A stretch of 64,000 nucleotides of DNA, taken from positions 1 to 64,000 of the forward strand of contig AUXH01000019.1 of assembly GCA_000482145.1 (NCBI GenBank), read 5' to 3'. The translations under genes and the position numbers were made by a program. This DNA is from Strigomonas culicis (taxonomy: Eukaryota; Euglenozoa; Kinetoplastea; Trypanosomatida; Trypanosomatidae). How positions within the stretch are numbered: position 1 is the stretch's first letter; each line of letters begins with the position of its first letter. The notes beneath the pieces were generated by a model. That model saw only the letters and a list, made by a program, of their open reading frames with translations. It ran no database searches and had not been told where the DNA came from. This document shows positions 28,289 through 38,471 of the stretch, one piece after another.

Positions 28289-31200
28289 ATGGCTTCTCGG
28301 TTTAGCCAGTTTAAGATCCTGGACAGTGACGATGACTCCGATGTGCATGTGCCACCGCCACCGATCGCGACGTCCAACGCACAGACGGCTCAGATGCCTC
28401 CTTCGTCTGGCGCCACCGGTACCACACCCGTTGTCGTAAGCAACGAGCTGGCAGCGGCGCAGGCACCGGTCACCGCTGACGCCGCGCCGGCCGCACCCCT
28501 TTACGAGCTGGGCGCGGCCCCGTCCCAGCCCGCGCCGCCGGAGAGCGTGCCGCCGGCCGCGCCCTCCGCCCCGCCGCACGAGGACACGCCGCGCAACGCA
28601 GGCGGCGCGGCCGCCGGCGCCGACGGAGACAGGAGGAGGGGCGCGCGTCGGAAAAAGGTCGTGCGCCGGAAGAAGGAGCGGGCGGGCAGCGCCAGCGTAT
28701 CCGAGGCGGAGGACGCGCCGGCACCCGTCGCCCGGTCGGAGGCGGCGTCTGTGCGGTCGGGCCGTACGCCGCGCAGCGAGGCGGGCGCGGCCCCGCCGCC
28801 GCGGCGCCTGTCGCCGCGCGCCTTCCGGACAGCGGAGAGCCGCCAGTCGACGCCGCGCTCCACCTCCATGCACGGCGGCGAGCCCGCGCCGCAGATCCCA
28901 CGGCGCGCGCCGACGCCCCGCGCCCTGGACGCGGTGGCCGCGGCCTCCGGCGCGCCGACGCCGCGTGAGGCGCCGGGCACGCCGCGGGTGCCCTCGGCGC
29001 GGAACACGCCCCGCAACGCCCCCGCGCCGGGCACGCCGCGCCGCTGGTCGCGCGACGACGCGGGCGCGGGGCCGCAGGTCCCCACGCCGCGCAGCGTCGC
29101 GGAGGACGAGACGCTCCACAGCTCTCGCGTCGCCGACACGCCACGGAGCTCCCAGGACGGCGCCGTGGCAGAGAACGCAAGGGCGTCGCGGACAAACGCG
29201 TCGCGCAGCGCCTCCGGCGTGCACACGCCCGCGGCTCAGCCCGTGCACGCCCCGCAGTACAGGCTGGAGGACTCCTTTGACTTGCATATCGGTGCGAATG
29301 CCGGCGGTGCGCGTGCTGAGTACGACAACCACAAAAAGTTCAGTTCACCGTCGCGCCCGCGCCCGGCCATTCCGTCGCCCTCCGCGCTCGAGGATGTGCC
29401 GACCCCCATGAGCATGGACGGTTACGGGAATCTGGTCCCGCACCATCGCGCGGCCGTGAAGCAGAGCATTACGCCGGACGGCCGCCTCACGTGGGTGTAC
29501 GTCGACGCGCACCACGGGGACCACCCCGCGCCCATGCGCGAAGTGGCAGCCCCGCCAAAGAAGCTGTCGCAGCGTGCCCAGGATATTATGGCAGCGAAGC
29601 GCTCGGCGGTGGAGCGGAGCGCCAAGAAGCGGCACACCGAGGCTGCGAAGATCACGGCGAGCAACAAGAGCCGTCGCCACATGACCCTCACCTTCTCCCC
29701 GGACAGCTTCTACGGTGCGCACAGCGGCGCGAGTCATCAGGCGGCCGCGCAGCGCAGCAACCACACGGCGTGGCTGTCGCACCGCTTCGACTCGAACCGG
29801 GCGGTGCAGCGCGTGCTGCAGCACTTGTACCGCGAGGAGCACGCGGACCTCAAGATGCGCGCGGAACAGGTGATCCGCACACTGCAGCCGATTCAGGTGG
29901 CGCAGCGCCCCGAGGGGGCCGGCTGTCAGTGCGTCCACCACGAGGACAAGCCGGCGGCGGATCTGCAGAACCTACTGAGCAACAACGATGCTCTGGAAGA
30001 CGGCTTCAAGCGGTTCCTCAACCTGCAGCCGATGCAGCTGGCGAGCGTCGAGATGCAGGACATGGCGGCCGGCCAAAACGAAACCTCCGCCCGCTACCCG
30101 AGCACGCACGAGGAGAGCAACCTTTCTGTTAGTTCCAAGAACAACGCGCAGCGGGGGCTCGCAACCTTGGGCGGTCTGTGGTGCACGGTGGAGGCCCTCC
30201 GTGAAGACGGCCGCCCCGTCAACAACAAGGAGACGCCCGCTGTGCGCCGCGTCATGCGGGTGTGCGGCGGCCAGGCCCTCGGCCTGCCGCTGTGGGAGGA
30301 GTCTGGAAATCTGCTCGACGTTCGTTGCTATGAGCTCATCTTGTTTTCCCAGGAGCAGACGAGCCCTTCCGCCGTCAACTACGGATCGGAGGGCCTCACA
30401 CTCGGTCAGGTGATCTCGCCGCCTGCGTCGTCGCTTCCGCTGACGCCGCGCCTGCTGGATGACCCGGTGGCACTGAATGAGTACAAGAAGAAGGTGCTGG
30501 CAACCAAGTCGCGCGAGGTGATGATGGAGAATAACGAGGACGACCGGCTTACCTTTGTGGGCCACGAGACGAACAAGTATCTCACCATCACCCTGGTGAC
30601 GCTGAACAGCCGCCAGAAGAACACGATCGATCTGACGTTGGTAATCGTGCCGTACCGCGAAGTGAATGCGGACGGTGGCAAGATTCTGGCGGAGGTGCCT
30701 TGCTTCTCGCCCCTGACGATTGCGACGAACCGCCGACTTCAGGGCGTGTCGCTGGCCTTCCCGACGCACTCGGCCTTCATGTCCGCGTACAAGGCGCTGC
30801 TGTGGGCCACGGAGTGCAACATTGTTGACATTGAGCAGACGACGCAGGAACCCACCAAGTACGTCACGCTGCGGGTGACCGCGACGTCGTCGCCGCTGGT
30901 CCCGTGGTCGTCCTCGCTCGGCGACGTCCAGCCGGGCGTGGCCAAGTCGGAAACGTTCCGCGGACAGTGCGTCGATTTTGCCATTCTGACCATTGAGGAA
31001 CAGTCCCAGGGCAGCGCGGGCAGAGAAGGGACGGATGCGCTGAAACTGGAGGACTTCATCATTCAGACGGACGCGAACGGCGACGAGAAGGAGGCCCCCG
31101 TGGATTCCAACGCGCTGGATGCCAAACTGCGCGCTGCAAATCGCCGGCGCCGTTGCAGTTCCATCTACAACAGCACGCTGCCCTCCCCGAGTGCGCGCGA

Positions 31201-34024
31201 GACGGAGAACCAGGAGGGGCCAGAGTACAACTTCAACAGCGACAATGCGTCCACTGTGGTGGGGCTGACCCCATTCGGACAGATCCGTCGTGCGGTGAGC
31301 CAGAAAACGTCGGAGGTGTTCGACGTGCGCGTGATGCCGCGCAACAAGGCGCGCGTGGTGCCCACCTTCTCGCAGTCCGCGCCGGCGGACCGCTCCGCCA
31401 AGGAGGAGGAGGACTTTCTCCTGCAACAGGACGTGGAGGCGGCCATCGTGCTCGAGTACGTGTCGCGCCTGCCCTTCCAGAGCCGCGTCTACGGCGTCCT
31501 CGTCGACGAGCACCGCTACTACGTGTTCCAGGAGCCGTGGATCTCCGCCCTCGCTCTGGAGGAATCCGCCACCGGCACTGTCGAGCGCGAGGTGCTTGAC
31601 AGCAACGTCATGCTCAAGCGCCTGACGGAGCGGACGTCGGTGATGTCGCTGAAGGACTTCGTTCACGCAGCCCTCGACAGCCGCCGCTGCGAGAGCGAGG
31701 AGGCGCGGCTGCAGATCGCGCAGGTGCTGGCAGCGCAGCTGCTCTTGCTGATCACGTCGATCCACGGCAAAGGCATCTTGCTCGGCCCGTGCCCGCCGCA
31801 GCGGATTCTGGTTCGCATCGTGCAGCCCGAGGGGGCCGAGAAGGACGCGGAGGACGAGGAGGCCACGGAGCCGAGTGGGAAGGGGAAGGCGAAGCGGCCT
31901 ATCCTGTCGAAGAACATCCAACTCTTTGTGCCCGACATTGGCGTCAACACCTTCTCGTGGGGCTACGAGCGGCAGCAGTGCGGCGTGCTGGAGTACCTCC
32001 CCCCGCTGTACATCTTCGAGCACATGCTTGGGGACAACGTGGGTCTCGAGAGTCGCCCGTGGACGATGCGGGATGACTGGTGGACGTACCTGTGCATCTG
32101 CTTCGAGCTCTTCTCGGGTGACGGCGCCGCGCTCGTGAAGCCCGCGAGGCCTTCGTACATGCCGACGGCAACTCCCGTCATCAGTAAGTTCAACTCGCCG
32201 GTGGACGTGCTGAACATCTGGAAGGAGGTGCTGGTGGGCGACGGCGGCGTGGGGGAAGGCGAGGACTTCATGAGCGTCCTCGCCGATCGCATTCGCAATT
32301 ACGTGCAGAGGCGCGTGCTGGAGTCCGTGACGCCGCAGCTGGAGGCTTGGATGGCCACCAAGGGGGACGAGCTGGATCTATTCGGCACCACCGCCAAGCG
32401 TCCGAAGCTCGCGCGCGCCGTGCCGCAGGAGGGCAGCGACCGCCGCATGATTGGCATTTCGCTGTCTGCCGCCTTCCTGCAAAGCACGCGCAGCAAGTCC
32501 GCCAGCACGAGCAGCTTGGGCGCCTCCATCCCTCTGGAGGGCAGCGAGAACGCGCTGCTGGACATGTCGTGGCTCTTCTATTACAGGGAGTTCTTTGACT
32601 CGATCGTGGACCTGACAACCGTCCCGCGCGGCGCGCCGGTGTGCGATGTGCACGGCCCCGCTACCGTGCTGGTCTCGCACCCCTTCTTTAACTCCGTCTC
32701 GCTGCCCGAGGTGTTCGACGGCGCCTACGTGCTCCCGGCCGCGGCGTCGGTGCTCTTCCGCCGACAGTACACCAAGAAGAAGCTGAGGGCGGCGCTGCTG
32801 GCGTACCGCACCAGCGTCTACCGTGCGCCCATGGTGTCACCCGAGTACCCGCTGATGATCACCAGCTCGGCGTTCAACAGCGGCGGCTTGTCGGCACCGC
32901 TGCTGCTGCTCGCCTCGCCCTCCTTCCCGGACGAATTCCGTGCGGAGCAGCCGATGCTCATCGGCTACCGCGAGGAAACCGATGCCCAGTCCTCGCCGAA
33001 TGAGCCTGGATACAGTCCGAGCCAACGGTCTTGGCGCCAAACACAGGAGACGGGTGCCCTCCCCCCGCGCGTCCCGCAGCCCGCGAACCCTGCGGTCTCG
33101 CAGCAGCACCGCCTGCGCCAGATGTACAAGCCCGAGGAGCTGCAGAGCCTGGCCGCCCTCGAGACGGAGGTCCGCGGCTTCCTGCAGGTGCACCAGGCCA
33201 AGGACGAGTACACGCCATCGGCTCGGGCGGACGCCTATGCGAACGCGCCGCGGAGCGCGAACCCCGACGCGTATGAGAATGTCACCGGCGCGGTGCTGAC
33301 GCCCGCGCACGACAACGTGCACTACGAGCCGCCCAGCCAGCGCCTGTCCGTGCGCTCGCAGCGCGAGTTCCCGTCGGGCCGCGCCTCCCCCCACCCGGCC
33401 GGCAGCGCCTCGGCGCACACGGCTGACCGAACGCCTGTGGAGACGGCCGTGCCGCCGCCGCCGCTGCCGCCGCCTGCCGCCGCGCCGCAGCAGTCGCTGC
33501 CGCCGTCCCTATCGCAGCGCTCCAACGCGGAGTACGTCGAGATTGAGGAGACGCTCAACATCATGGTGGGCGGCCCGCGCGGCGGCCACACCCCGCCGCA
33601 GAGCGACCACGGCGCGGCGGAGGCCCGCCACGACCGCCGCGGGGGGACGCCGCGCGGCGAGCAGTGGCCCTCCGAGTTCTTGGACGAGGCCTCCCTGGGC
33701 AAGAAGGGGCGGCCGCACCGCTCACTAGAGGCGTCCGGCGAGCTGCGCCCGGCGGCGCGCAGCACCGCGGGCATGCGGCCGGAGACCACCATCACGACCA
33801 CGGAGCCGCGCGTGTACGGCGACGGCACGGCCGGCACCGCCATTGCGCTCGAGGAGGACGAGTGGCGCCGGCACGACGAAGAGATGCAGCCCACCAGCAA
33901 GACGTACCAGTCCAGCGCCGCCGCGCGCGGTCGGCCGGCCGACCGCGCGCGCGGCGCGTCGTCGGTGGACGCCTCTAGCCGGAAGGGGCCCGTCGCGGAT
34001 CGGGACAACTACTTCTCCTTTTAA
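28289..34024 (+). CDS. Giant protein with pseudokinase domain and Thr-Pro-Arg array
   Basis: 1911 aa from ATG 28289; the frame is open upstream to 28211 but without ATG. Residues 1 to about 320 are disordered and rich in Pro/Ala/Arg, with nine copies of Thr-Pro-Arg between about 159 and 286. A long folded middle (about 400-1000) is unrecognised. Residues about 1060-1320 look like a protein-kinase fold that has lost its catalytic loop: HGKGILLGPCPPQRILV (from H1159) aligns with the HxxxIxHRDLKPxNIL motif, with HRD replaced by LGP and the Asn by Arg; PDIG at 1215-1218 replaces DFG; EYLPP stands in the APE region; DDWWTYLCICFELFSG fits helix F. The C-terminal 350 residues are disordered with a polyproline run. 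Probably a scaffold or allosteric pseudokinase; the function is unknown. Confidence 0.85.
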   Translation: MASRFSQFKILDSDDDSDVHVPPPPIATSNAQTAQMPPSSGATGTTPVVVSNELAAAQAPVTADAAPAAPLYELGAAPSQPAPPESVPPAAPSAPPHEDTPRNAGGAAAGADGDRRRGARRKKVVRRKKERAGSASVSEAEDAPAPVARSEAASVRSGRTPRSEAGAAPPPRRLSPRAFRTAESRQSTPRSTSMHGGEPAPQIPRRAPTPRALDAVAAASGAPTPREAPGTPRVPSARNTPRNAPAPGTPRRWSRDDAGAGPQVPTPRSVAEDETLHSSRVADTPRSSQDGAVAENARASRTNASRSASGVHTPAAQPVHAPQYRLEDSFDLHIGANAGGARAEYDNHKKFSSPSRPRPAIPSPSALEDVPTPMSMDGYGNLVPHHRAAVKQSITPDGRLTWVYVDAHHGDHPAPMREVAAPPKKLSQRAQDIMAAKRSAVERSAKKRHTEAAKITASNKSRRHMTLTFSPDSFYGAHSGASHQAAAQRSNHTAWLSHRFDSNRAVQRVLQHLYREEHADLKMRAEQVIRTLQPIQVAQRPEGAGCQCVHHEDKPAADLQNLLSNNDALEDGFKRFLNLQPMQLASVEMQDMAAGQNETSARYPSTHEESNLSVSSKNNAQRGLATLGGLWCTVEALREDGRPVNNKETPAVRRVMRVCGGQALGLPLWEESGNLLDVRCYELILFSQEQTSPSAVNYGSEGLTLGQVISPPASSLPLTPRLLDDPVALNEYKKKVLATKSREVMMENNEDDRLTFVGHETNKYLTITLVTLNSRQKNTIDLTLVIVPYREVNADGGKILAEVPCFSPLTIATNRRLQGVSLAFPTHSAFMSAYKALLWATECNIVDIEQTTQEPTKYVTLRVTATSSPLVPWSSSLGDVQPGVAKSETFRGQCVDFAILTIEEQSQGSAGREGTDALKLEDFIIQTDANGDEKEAPVDSNALDAKLRAANRRRRCSSIYNSTLPSPSARETENQEGPEYNFNSDNASTVVGLTPFGQIRRAVSQKTSEVFDVRVMPRNKARVVPTFSQSAPADRSAKEEEDFLLQQDVEAAIVLEYVSRLPFQSRVYGVLVDEHRYYVFQEPWISALALEESATGTVEREVLDSNVMLKRLTERTSVMSLKDFVHAALDSRRCESEEARLQIAQVLAAQLLLLITSIHGKGILLGPCPPQRILVRIVQPEGAEKDAEDEEATEPSGKGKAKRPILSKNIQLFVPDIGVNTFSWGYERQQCGVLEYLPPLYIFEHMLGDNVGLESRPWTMRDDWWTYLCICFELFSGDGAALVKPARPSYMPTATPVISKFNSPVDVLNIWKEVLVGDGGVGEGEDFMSVLADRIRNYVQRRVLESVTPQLEAWMATKGDELDLFGTTAKRPKLARAVPQEGSDRRMIGISLSAAFLQSTRSKSASTSSLGASIPLEGSENALLDMSWLFYYREFFDSIVDLTTVPRGAPVCDVHGPATVLVSHPFFNSVSLPEVFDGAYVLPAAASVLFRRQYTKKKLRAALLAYRTSVYRAPMVSPEYPLMITSSAFNSGGLSAPLLLLASPSFPDEFRAEQPMLIGYREETDAQSSPNEPGYSPSQRSWRQTQETGALPPRVPQPANPAVSQQHRLRQMYKPEELQSLAALETEVRGFLQVHQAKDEYTPSARADAYANAPRSANPDAYENVTGAVLTPAHDNVHYEPPSQRLSVRSQREFPSGRASPHPAGSASAHTADRTPVETAVPPPPLPPPAAAPQQSLPPSLSQRSNAEYVEIEETLNIMVGGPRGGHTPPQSDHGAAEARHDRRGGTPRGEQWPSEFLDEASLGKKGRPHRSLEASGELRPAARSTAGMRPETTITTTEPRVYGDGTAGTAIALEEDEWRRHDEEMQPTSKTYQSSAAARGRPADRARGASSVDASSRKGPVADRDNYFSF

Positions 34025-35085
34025 GGAAACCGGCACCACAGGAGCAGGTGGAGGTGTGGGCACACGCGCAGGTTCAGCGGGGCGTGCGTTCACAACCTAG
34101 CAGTAACGTACCAAACGGCTAACGATAACCACTACCAGAACAGTAACAAATGAAATAACGTAATCAGGTAAAATGATATTCACACATCCAAAAAAAAAAT
34201 AAAGAATAACAACAAGGCAATAACGAGAGAATGTATTTCAGCCAGAATGTTGTAGTGTGATAATTGTCTGAAACGTGGGCTACAGGAAGGAAAACAAGAG
34301 CCATAGTAAGAATACAAAAAAAAAAGGAAATGCAAGTGATCATATGTACTATTTGAATAAACTATCGCGATAGGTACTCTTATGCCCCCTTTTAAATAGT
34401 TTTTTTGTTGTTGTTAATCACTGCCTACTGAGCGTTTCTTACTATTATTAGTATATATATATATTTTTGTTGTTCCATGGGCTTTTGAAGCCACGTATGC
34501 ATCTTTTTTTTTTTAATGCATTATCATTTTCAGTAGAGTAAACTTTTTTTTTCACCATGTACTTTTTTTTTTACCTACCGCATGAACTGTTCTTTTCTCC
34601 CTTCAAAAAACAAACAATAAAGAAACCACCTTTGTATATCAACACTAGAGAAACATGTAGAAGATATGGGTAACGCGGTGCTGTTGTGTTTATTACTACC
34701 TCAGTAGTAACAAGACATATGCAATTGTGATACCGATGGTAAAAAGACGTTTCCTGTGATTTCTCTTTTTTCTTTTAAACTGACGTATTACGACAATAGA
34801 AGTCCTGTCTACCGAATCGTGTGTTCGGACCACTACAAGCGTATATGGCTTTGTTCTTTCTGCATGATTAGCTGTACCTATGAGTGTTAACATACCTCCC
34901 CCACACACACACTATCTCTCTCTGTTCTTTTCCACTATCCTTTTTCTTTTTTGTCTTTTTGGCTTCCTGCGTGAAATTGTGCGTCCATAGAGTACTATTT
35001 GTTGTAGAAGGAGTAGTTCTCTCTGCCTCTCTCTTTTTCCCTTTTGCTTTTTTTGTTGTTGTTGTTGGCTTGTGAGCTACTCCGC
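34025..35085 (+). promoter_or_regulatory. Long spacer with SL acceptor for the 35086 LRR gene
   Basis: About 1.06 kb, A-rich then T-rich, no gene seen. Holds TA repeats near 34451-34464 and T runs. The tract from about 35020 to 35070 ends at AG 35075-35076, giving a 5' UTR of only about 9 nt. Confidence 0.6.
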
Positions 35086-37824
35086 ATGGACATTGATTTG
35101 AGCAATCGCGACATCACAGAGCTCTGCTTTGAGAGCAAGGAAGCTTCAACAGAGGAAGTGAGCGTTGCTCAGCAGGTTCTGGTGCTGCGTGCCAACGACA
35201 ATCGCATCACCCACATCACCGGACTAGGATGCACCTTCTGTAACGTGGTTCAGCTATACCTTTCCCACAACAATATAGGAGAGCTCAGCACGCCGGCCTA
35301 TGTGGCGCAGGAAACCAGCGCCAGGGAGTGGTCCTTGAGCTCCGGAGAGAACCTCTGTGCTGGCGTGGCCGCCTGGGTCGATGCACTCCCGTCAACCCTC
35401 GAAGTGCTGGATGTTTCCTACAACCACATCCAGAGCTTTGTCGCGTGCACGTGCCAGCAGGCCCACGTGCGCGGCGTGGACCGACGCACGACCCCCAGCG
35501 CCTCGGACGTGAGCGCGATGGAGCGTCGAATGCGGCACGCGTGCCCTCTTACCTTCTCCCTGTTCTTTCCGCACTCGCGCTTTCCGCACCTGAAGCAGCT
35601 CGACGTGTCGCACAACGCGCTGGCATGTAGCCTGCGGGAGTCGGAGGCGATGGAGCAGCTCTGGGGCGACGTGGCGGCGTGCGGCCCTGTGCAGTGGACC
35701 ACCGCCGCGGCGTCGGTGGACGTGTCGGCGAACGTCGGCTTGGCGTCTCTCAACTGCGTGTTCCTGGCGAGTGAGGCGAACCACGTGGAGCACATCGCGG
35801 CCAAACAGTGTGGCATTGAGGATTTGACCGGTATTTCGGGCGTGGCCGCCTACTGCCCTCACCTGGGCAGTGTACAGCTGCAGGACAACGCGCTCTCCAC
35901 CTCACTCCTTGGCGCGGATGTGGTGGCGCTGGGTCACCTCTTCGAAGCGATTCTCATGTCGCTGCTCACAAACGTGAGCCTGAGCGAGCTGCAGGAGGGC
36001 CCTGTTGCCGACGGGCACCGGTCGCTGCAACAGGCGGTGCGCGACATGAGCCGCGCGGAGAGCCTGGCGCGCCTCAGCGAGCGGCTGCCGCGCGCGGACG
36101 TGGCTGCGTTAGCGTGCAGGCACACCCACCAGAGCCTGCCGCCCCTCGCGGTGTGCTTGTACGCCTGCCTCCTCTGCGAGGTGGCCCCGTCGCTCACGCG
36201 CGTGGACGACGGGGTGGAGGTGCGCCCCTGCCAAGATGCCCTTGTCCATGCGGCGCAGGCCGTCCTCGTGGACGAAATGAAGAACGCTCCACCGCCTGTC
36301 GACCAGGCCGAGCCGGCGCCGACCGCCGCGGCCGCGGACACCGCGGGACCACCTCGCCTCTACCGGGAGCGCAGCCTACGGGACCTGGCGTCCGCCGCGG
36401 AGGCATCGCTGCGGCCGCAGGTACTCGTCGACGGCGCGGCTGCACCAGAGGACGAGGACGGGGCGGGCGGGGACCCCCTTTTTGACACGTATCAGGCTGC
36501 CATGGCGGCGCTGGGGCCGCAGCTGCAGCCGCGGGACGTGCACCGGGCGGCGGGCGGGGGCGCGGGCGGCGACGCCTACGCGCCGGCCCACCTGTCCGCG
36601 GGCGATGTCTCCGTGTACAGCCGCCTGTGCGCGGAGGCCGCGCAGCTCGAGGGCGCGATTGCGGAGAGTCGAGCGCGTCGCCGGCTGCTGGAGGAGAGCA
36701 CGGCAGCGCTGCAGGGGCAGCTGAGCGCGGAGCGGCGCCTTGTGGCCGACCAGCGCAAGGGACTGCGACGCCTGCGCGGCGAGCACGACGCCCTGGAGCG
36801 CCAGATTGAGGAGCAGCGCAGCAAGCTGCGCAAGCGCCGAAAGGAGGTGTCGTACGGTGTGAGCGCCATGTCGTTCGTGGCCCTTTCCGCCGCGCAAACG
36901 GAAACGGCACAGCGGCTAGAAAGGCGGGAGCAGGAGCTGCAGCGGAGGGAGCGGACGCTGCGGCATCAAATGGCGCTGTCCGGCCTGGGCCCCGGCAGCA
37001 CGTCGGCAGCGCCGCCCCCTCGGCGGAATCGCAGCGACGTGCTCCGCCAGGCGGCCGCCAAACGCAAAATGGATGAGCAGAGCGCCTCGGAGCCGCTCGG
37101 CTACACCCCGTCGCGCTTCCGGGAGGTGGGCGGGCCCGGGGTGGAGGAGGCGTCGACGGACGTGGTGGACCTGGAGACGGCGGCGTACCTCAAGGCCTAC
37201 GCCCAGGAGAGCGCCGCGGCGGTCCAGAAGTCGGCCGCTCAGTACTGCTCCCGCATGTCCAGCCAGCAGCACGAGCAGCTGCTGCTGGCCGCGTCCCGTG
37301 GGGACGGGGCGCCTCGGCGCGACACGACGGAGGGCACAACGGCCTCGCCGTCGACATCGGAGCAGCACGAGCTGAGTGGGCTGACGGTGGAGGAGCTTTT
37401 CGAGGCGGCCGCCGCGATTCGCCGTCGCCAGATGGCGTTGCAGCAGCTGCAGCACAACTGGGAGGCGGAGCCGCCGGTTTCTGACGAGCGCCGCGGGACG
37501 ATCCCTGCCGCGGAGGGATCGGCGGACTCCGTGGCCGAGCCGGCCGCTGCCGCGCCCACGTCACCACTTCCACCGTTGCCCTCGTCGCCCCACCCGTCTC
37601 GCGACGTGGCGGTGAGTGAGGCGCAGCAAATCTTCTCCGTCATCATGGGCCAGCACCAACTGCAGTCTGGCGGGGAGGCAGAGCGGCGCCACCCGTCGCC
37701 GGTGCCCGAGGTGGCGGAGGATGGCCTCAGCGACGGAGAGGAGGGGCACGACGAGCATCGCTCTCGAGAAGAGTGTAAGGACCGCGATCCGACAAAGGCG
37801 CCTATCAATAGACAGCTATTCTAA
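35086..37824 (+). CDS. LRR and coiled-coil protein
   Basis: 912 aa from ATG 35086, nine bases after the likely splice AG; the frame is open upstream to 35044 without ATG. Residues 1 to about 290 contain irregular leucine-rich repeats of the SDS22-like type (for example VLRANDNRITHITGL, QLYLSHNNIGEL, VLDVSYNHIQSF, QLDVSHNALA, SVQLQDNALS). Residues about 505-635 form a charged coiled coil (EGAIAESRARRRLLEEST onward). The C-terminal region is low complexity. LRR plus coiled-coil proteins of this build are frequent in trypanosomatid axonemes and basal bodies, but no orthologue is recognised and a flagellar role is inference only. Confidence 0.85.
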   Translation: MDIDLSNRDITELCFESKEASTEEVSVAQQVLVLRANDNRITHITGLGCTFCNVVQLYLSHNNIGELSTPAYVAQETSAREWSLSSGENLCAGVAAWVDALPSTLEVLDVSYNHIQSFVACTCQQAHVRGVDRRTTPSASDVSAMERRMRHACPLTFSLFFPHSRFPHLKQLDVSHNALACSLRESEAMEQLWGDVAACGPVQWTTAAASVDVSANVGLASLNCVFLASEANHVEHIAAKQCGIEDLTGISGVAAYCPHLGSVQLQDNALSTSLLGADVVALGHLFEAILMSLLTNVSLSELQEGPVADGHRSLQQAVRDMSRAESLARLSERLPRADVAALACRHTHQSLPPLAVCLYACLLCEVAPSLTRVDDGVEVRPCQDALVHAAQAVLVDEMKNAPPPVDQAEPAPTAAAADTAGPPRLYRERSLRDLASAAEASLRPQVLVDGAAAPEDEDGAGGDPLFDTYQAAMAALGPQLQPRDVHRAAGGGAGGDAYAPAHLSAGDVSVYSRLCAEAAQLEGAIAESRARRRLLEESTAALQGQLSAERRLVADQRKGLRRLRGEHDALERQIEEQRSKLRKRRKEVSYGVSAMSFVALSAAQTETAQRLERREQELQRRERTLRHQMALSGLGPGSTSAAPPPRRNRSDVLRQAAAKRKMDEQSASEPLGYTPSRFREVGGPGVEEASTDVVDLETAAYLKAYAQESAAAVQKSAAQYCSRMSSQQHEQLLLAASRGDGAPRRDTTEGTTASPSTSEQHELSGLTVEELFEAAAAIRRRQMALQQLQHNWEAEPPVSDERRGTIPAAEGSADSVAEPAAAAPTSPLPPLPSSPHPSRDVAVSEAQQIFSVIMGQHQLQSGGEAERRHPSPVPEVAEDGLSDGEEGHDEHRSREECKDRDPTKAPINRQLF

Positions 37825-38198
37825 AACATGTTAGAAATGAAATGAACGAGATGGCATCCATTTTTTTTATTATTATTATTTTGTGCGTGTGTTCACACGT
37901 CTGTACTGTTTGGAACCATAGAGGATGCTAGCAAGATTTAAATCCCCAGGGAAAAAGATAGACATATCAGTTCATAGATGCTATTTATCTCTTTTTTTTC
38001 TTTTTTTGCAGGGATATATTTTTCCCCTTTGCCTTACTCAACGTGTACAGAGTGAGCGGAACGAATAGGCATCTTCTCTACTTTGCTTTTTGTTTTTGTA
38101 TATACGCCTTCTTTTTTCTTCTCCCCCCCCCTTCTGTTATTCTCTCTCCGTTTCGTGTTTTAGATATTACGTATACTTTCAAACGCTAATTGCTAATT
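37825..38198 (+). promoter_or_regulatory. Spacer with SL acceptor for dynein LC8
   Basis: T-rich spacer with a C run at about 38123-38131. The tract to about 38161 ends at AG 38162-38163; 5' UTR about 35 nt. No gene seen. Confidence 0.65.
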
Positions 38199-38471
38199 AT
38201 GTCCTACGATCGCAAGGCCGTCATTAAAAACGCTGACATGTCGGAAGACATGCAAGCGGATGCCATCGAAGTTGCCCTTCAGGCACTGGAGAAGTTTAAC
38301 ATTGAAAAGGACATTGCAGCTTACATTAAGAAGGAGTTTGACAAGAAGTATCAGCCCACGTGGCACTGCATCGTTGGCCGCAACTTCGGCAGCTTCGTGA
38401 CGCACGAGACTCACCACTTCGTGTACTTCTACTTTGGTCAGGTTGCCATTCTTCTTTTCAAGTCTGGTTGA
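38199..38471 (+). CDS. DYNLL1: Dynein light chain LC8
   Basis: 90 aa from ATG 38199, the usual LC8 length. LC8 is a homodimeric hub subunit of cytoplasmic/IFT and axonemal dyneins that binds short linear motifs in partners. The whole protein matches the family: [18 protein letters not shown], the [17 protein letters not shown] helix, [17 protein letters not shown] (strands of the dimer and partner groove) and the ending [15 protein letters not shown]. Catalysis is not involved. The frame extends three codons upstream to a TTG, but the ATG lies after the AG at 38162-38163. Confidence 0.97.
   Translation: MSYDRKAVIKNADMSEDMQADAIEVALQALEKFNIEKDIAAYIKKEFDKKYQPTWHCIVGRNFGSFVTHETHHFVYFYFGQVAILLFKSG

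Noticed and set aside
29972..32023. Minus-strand open frame of about 680 codons opposite the pseudokinase gene
   Set aside because: Antisense shadow with His/Arg/Leu-rich product, no domain, and no pyrimidine tract or AG in the antisense direction upstream of it.
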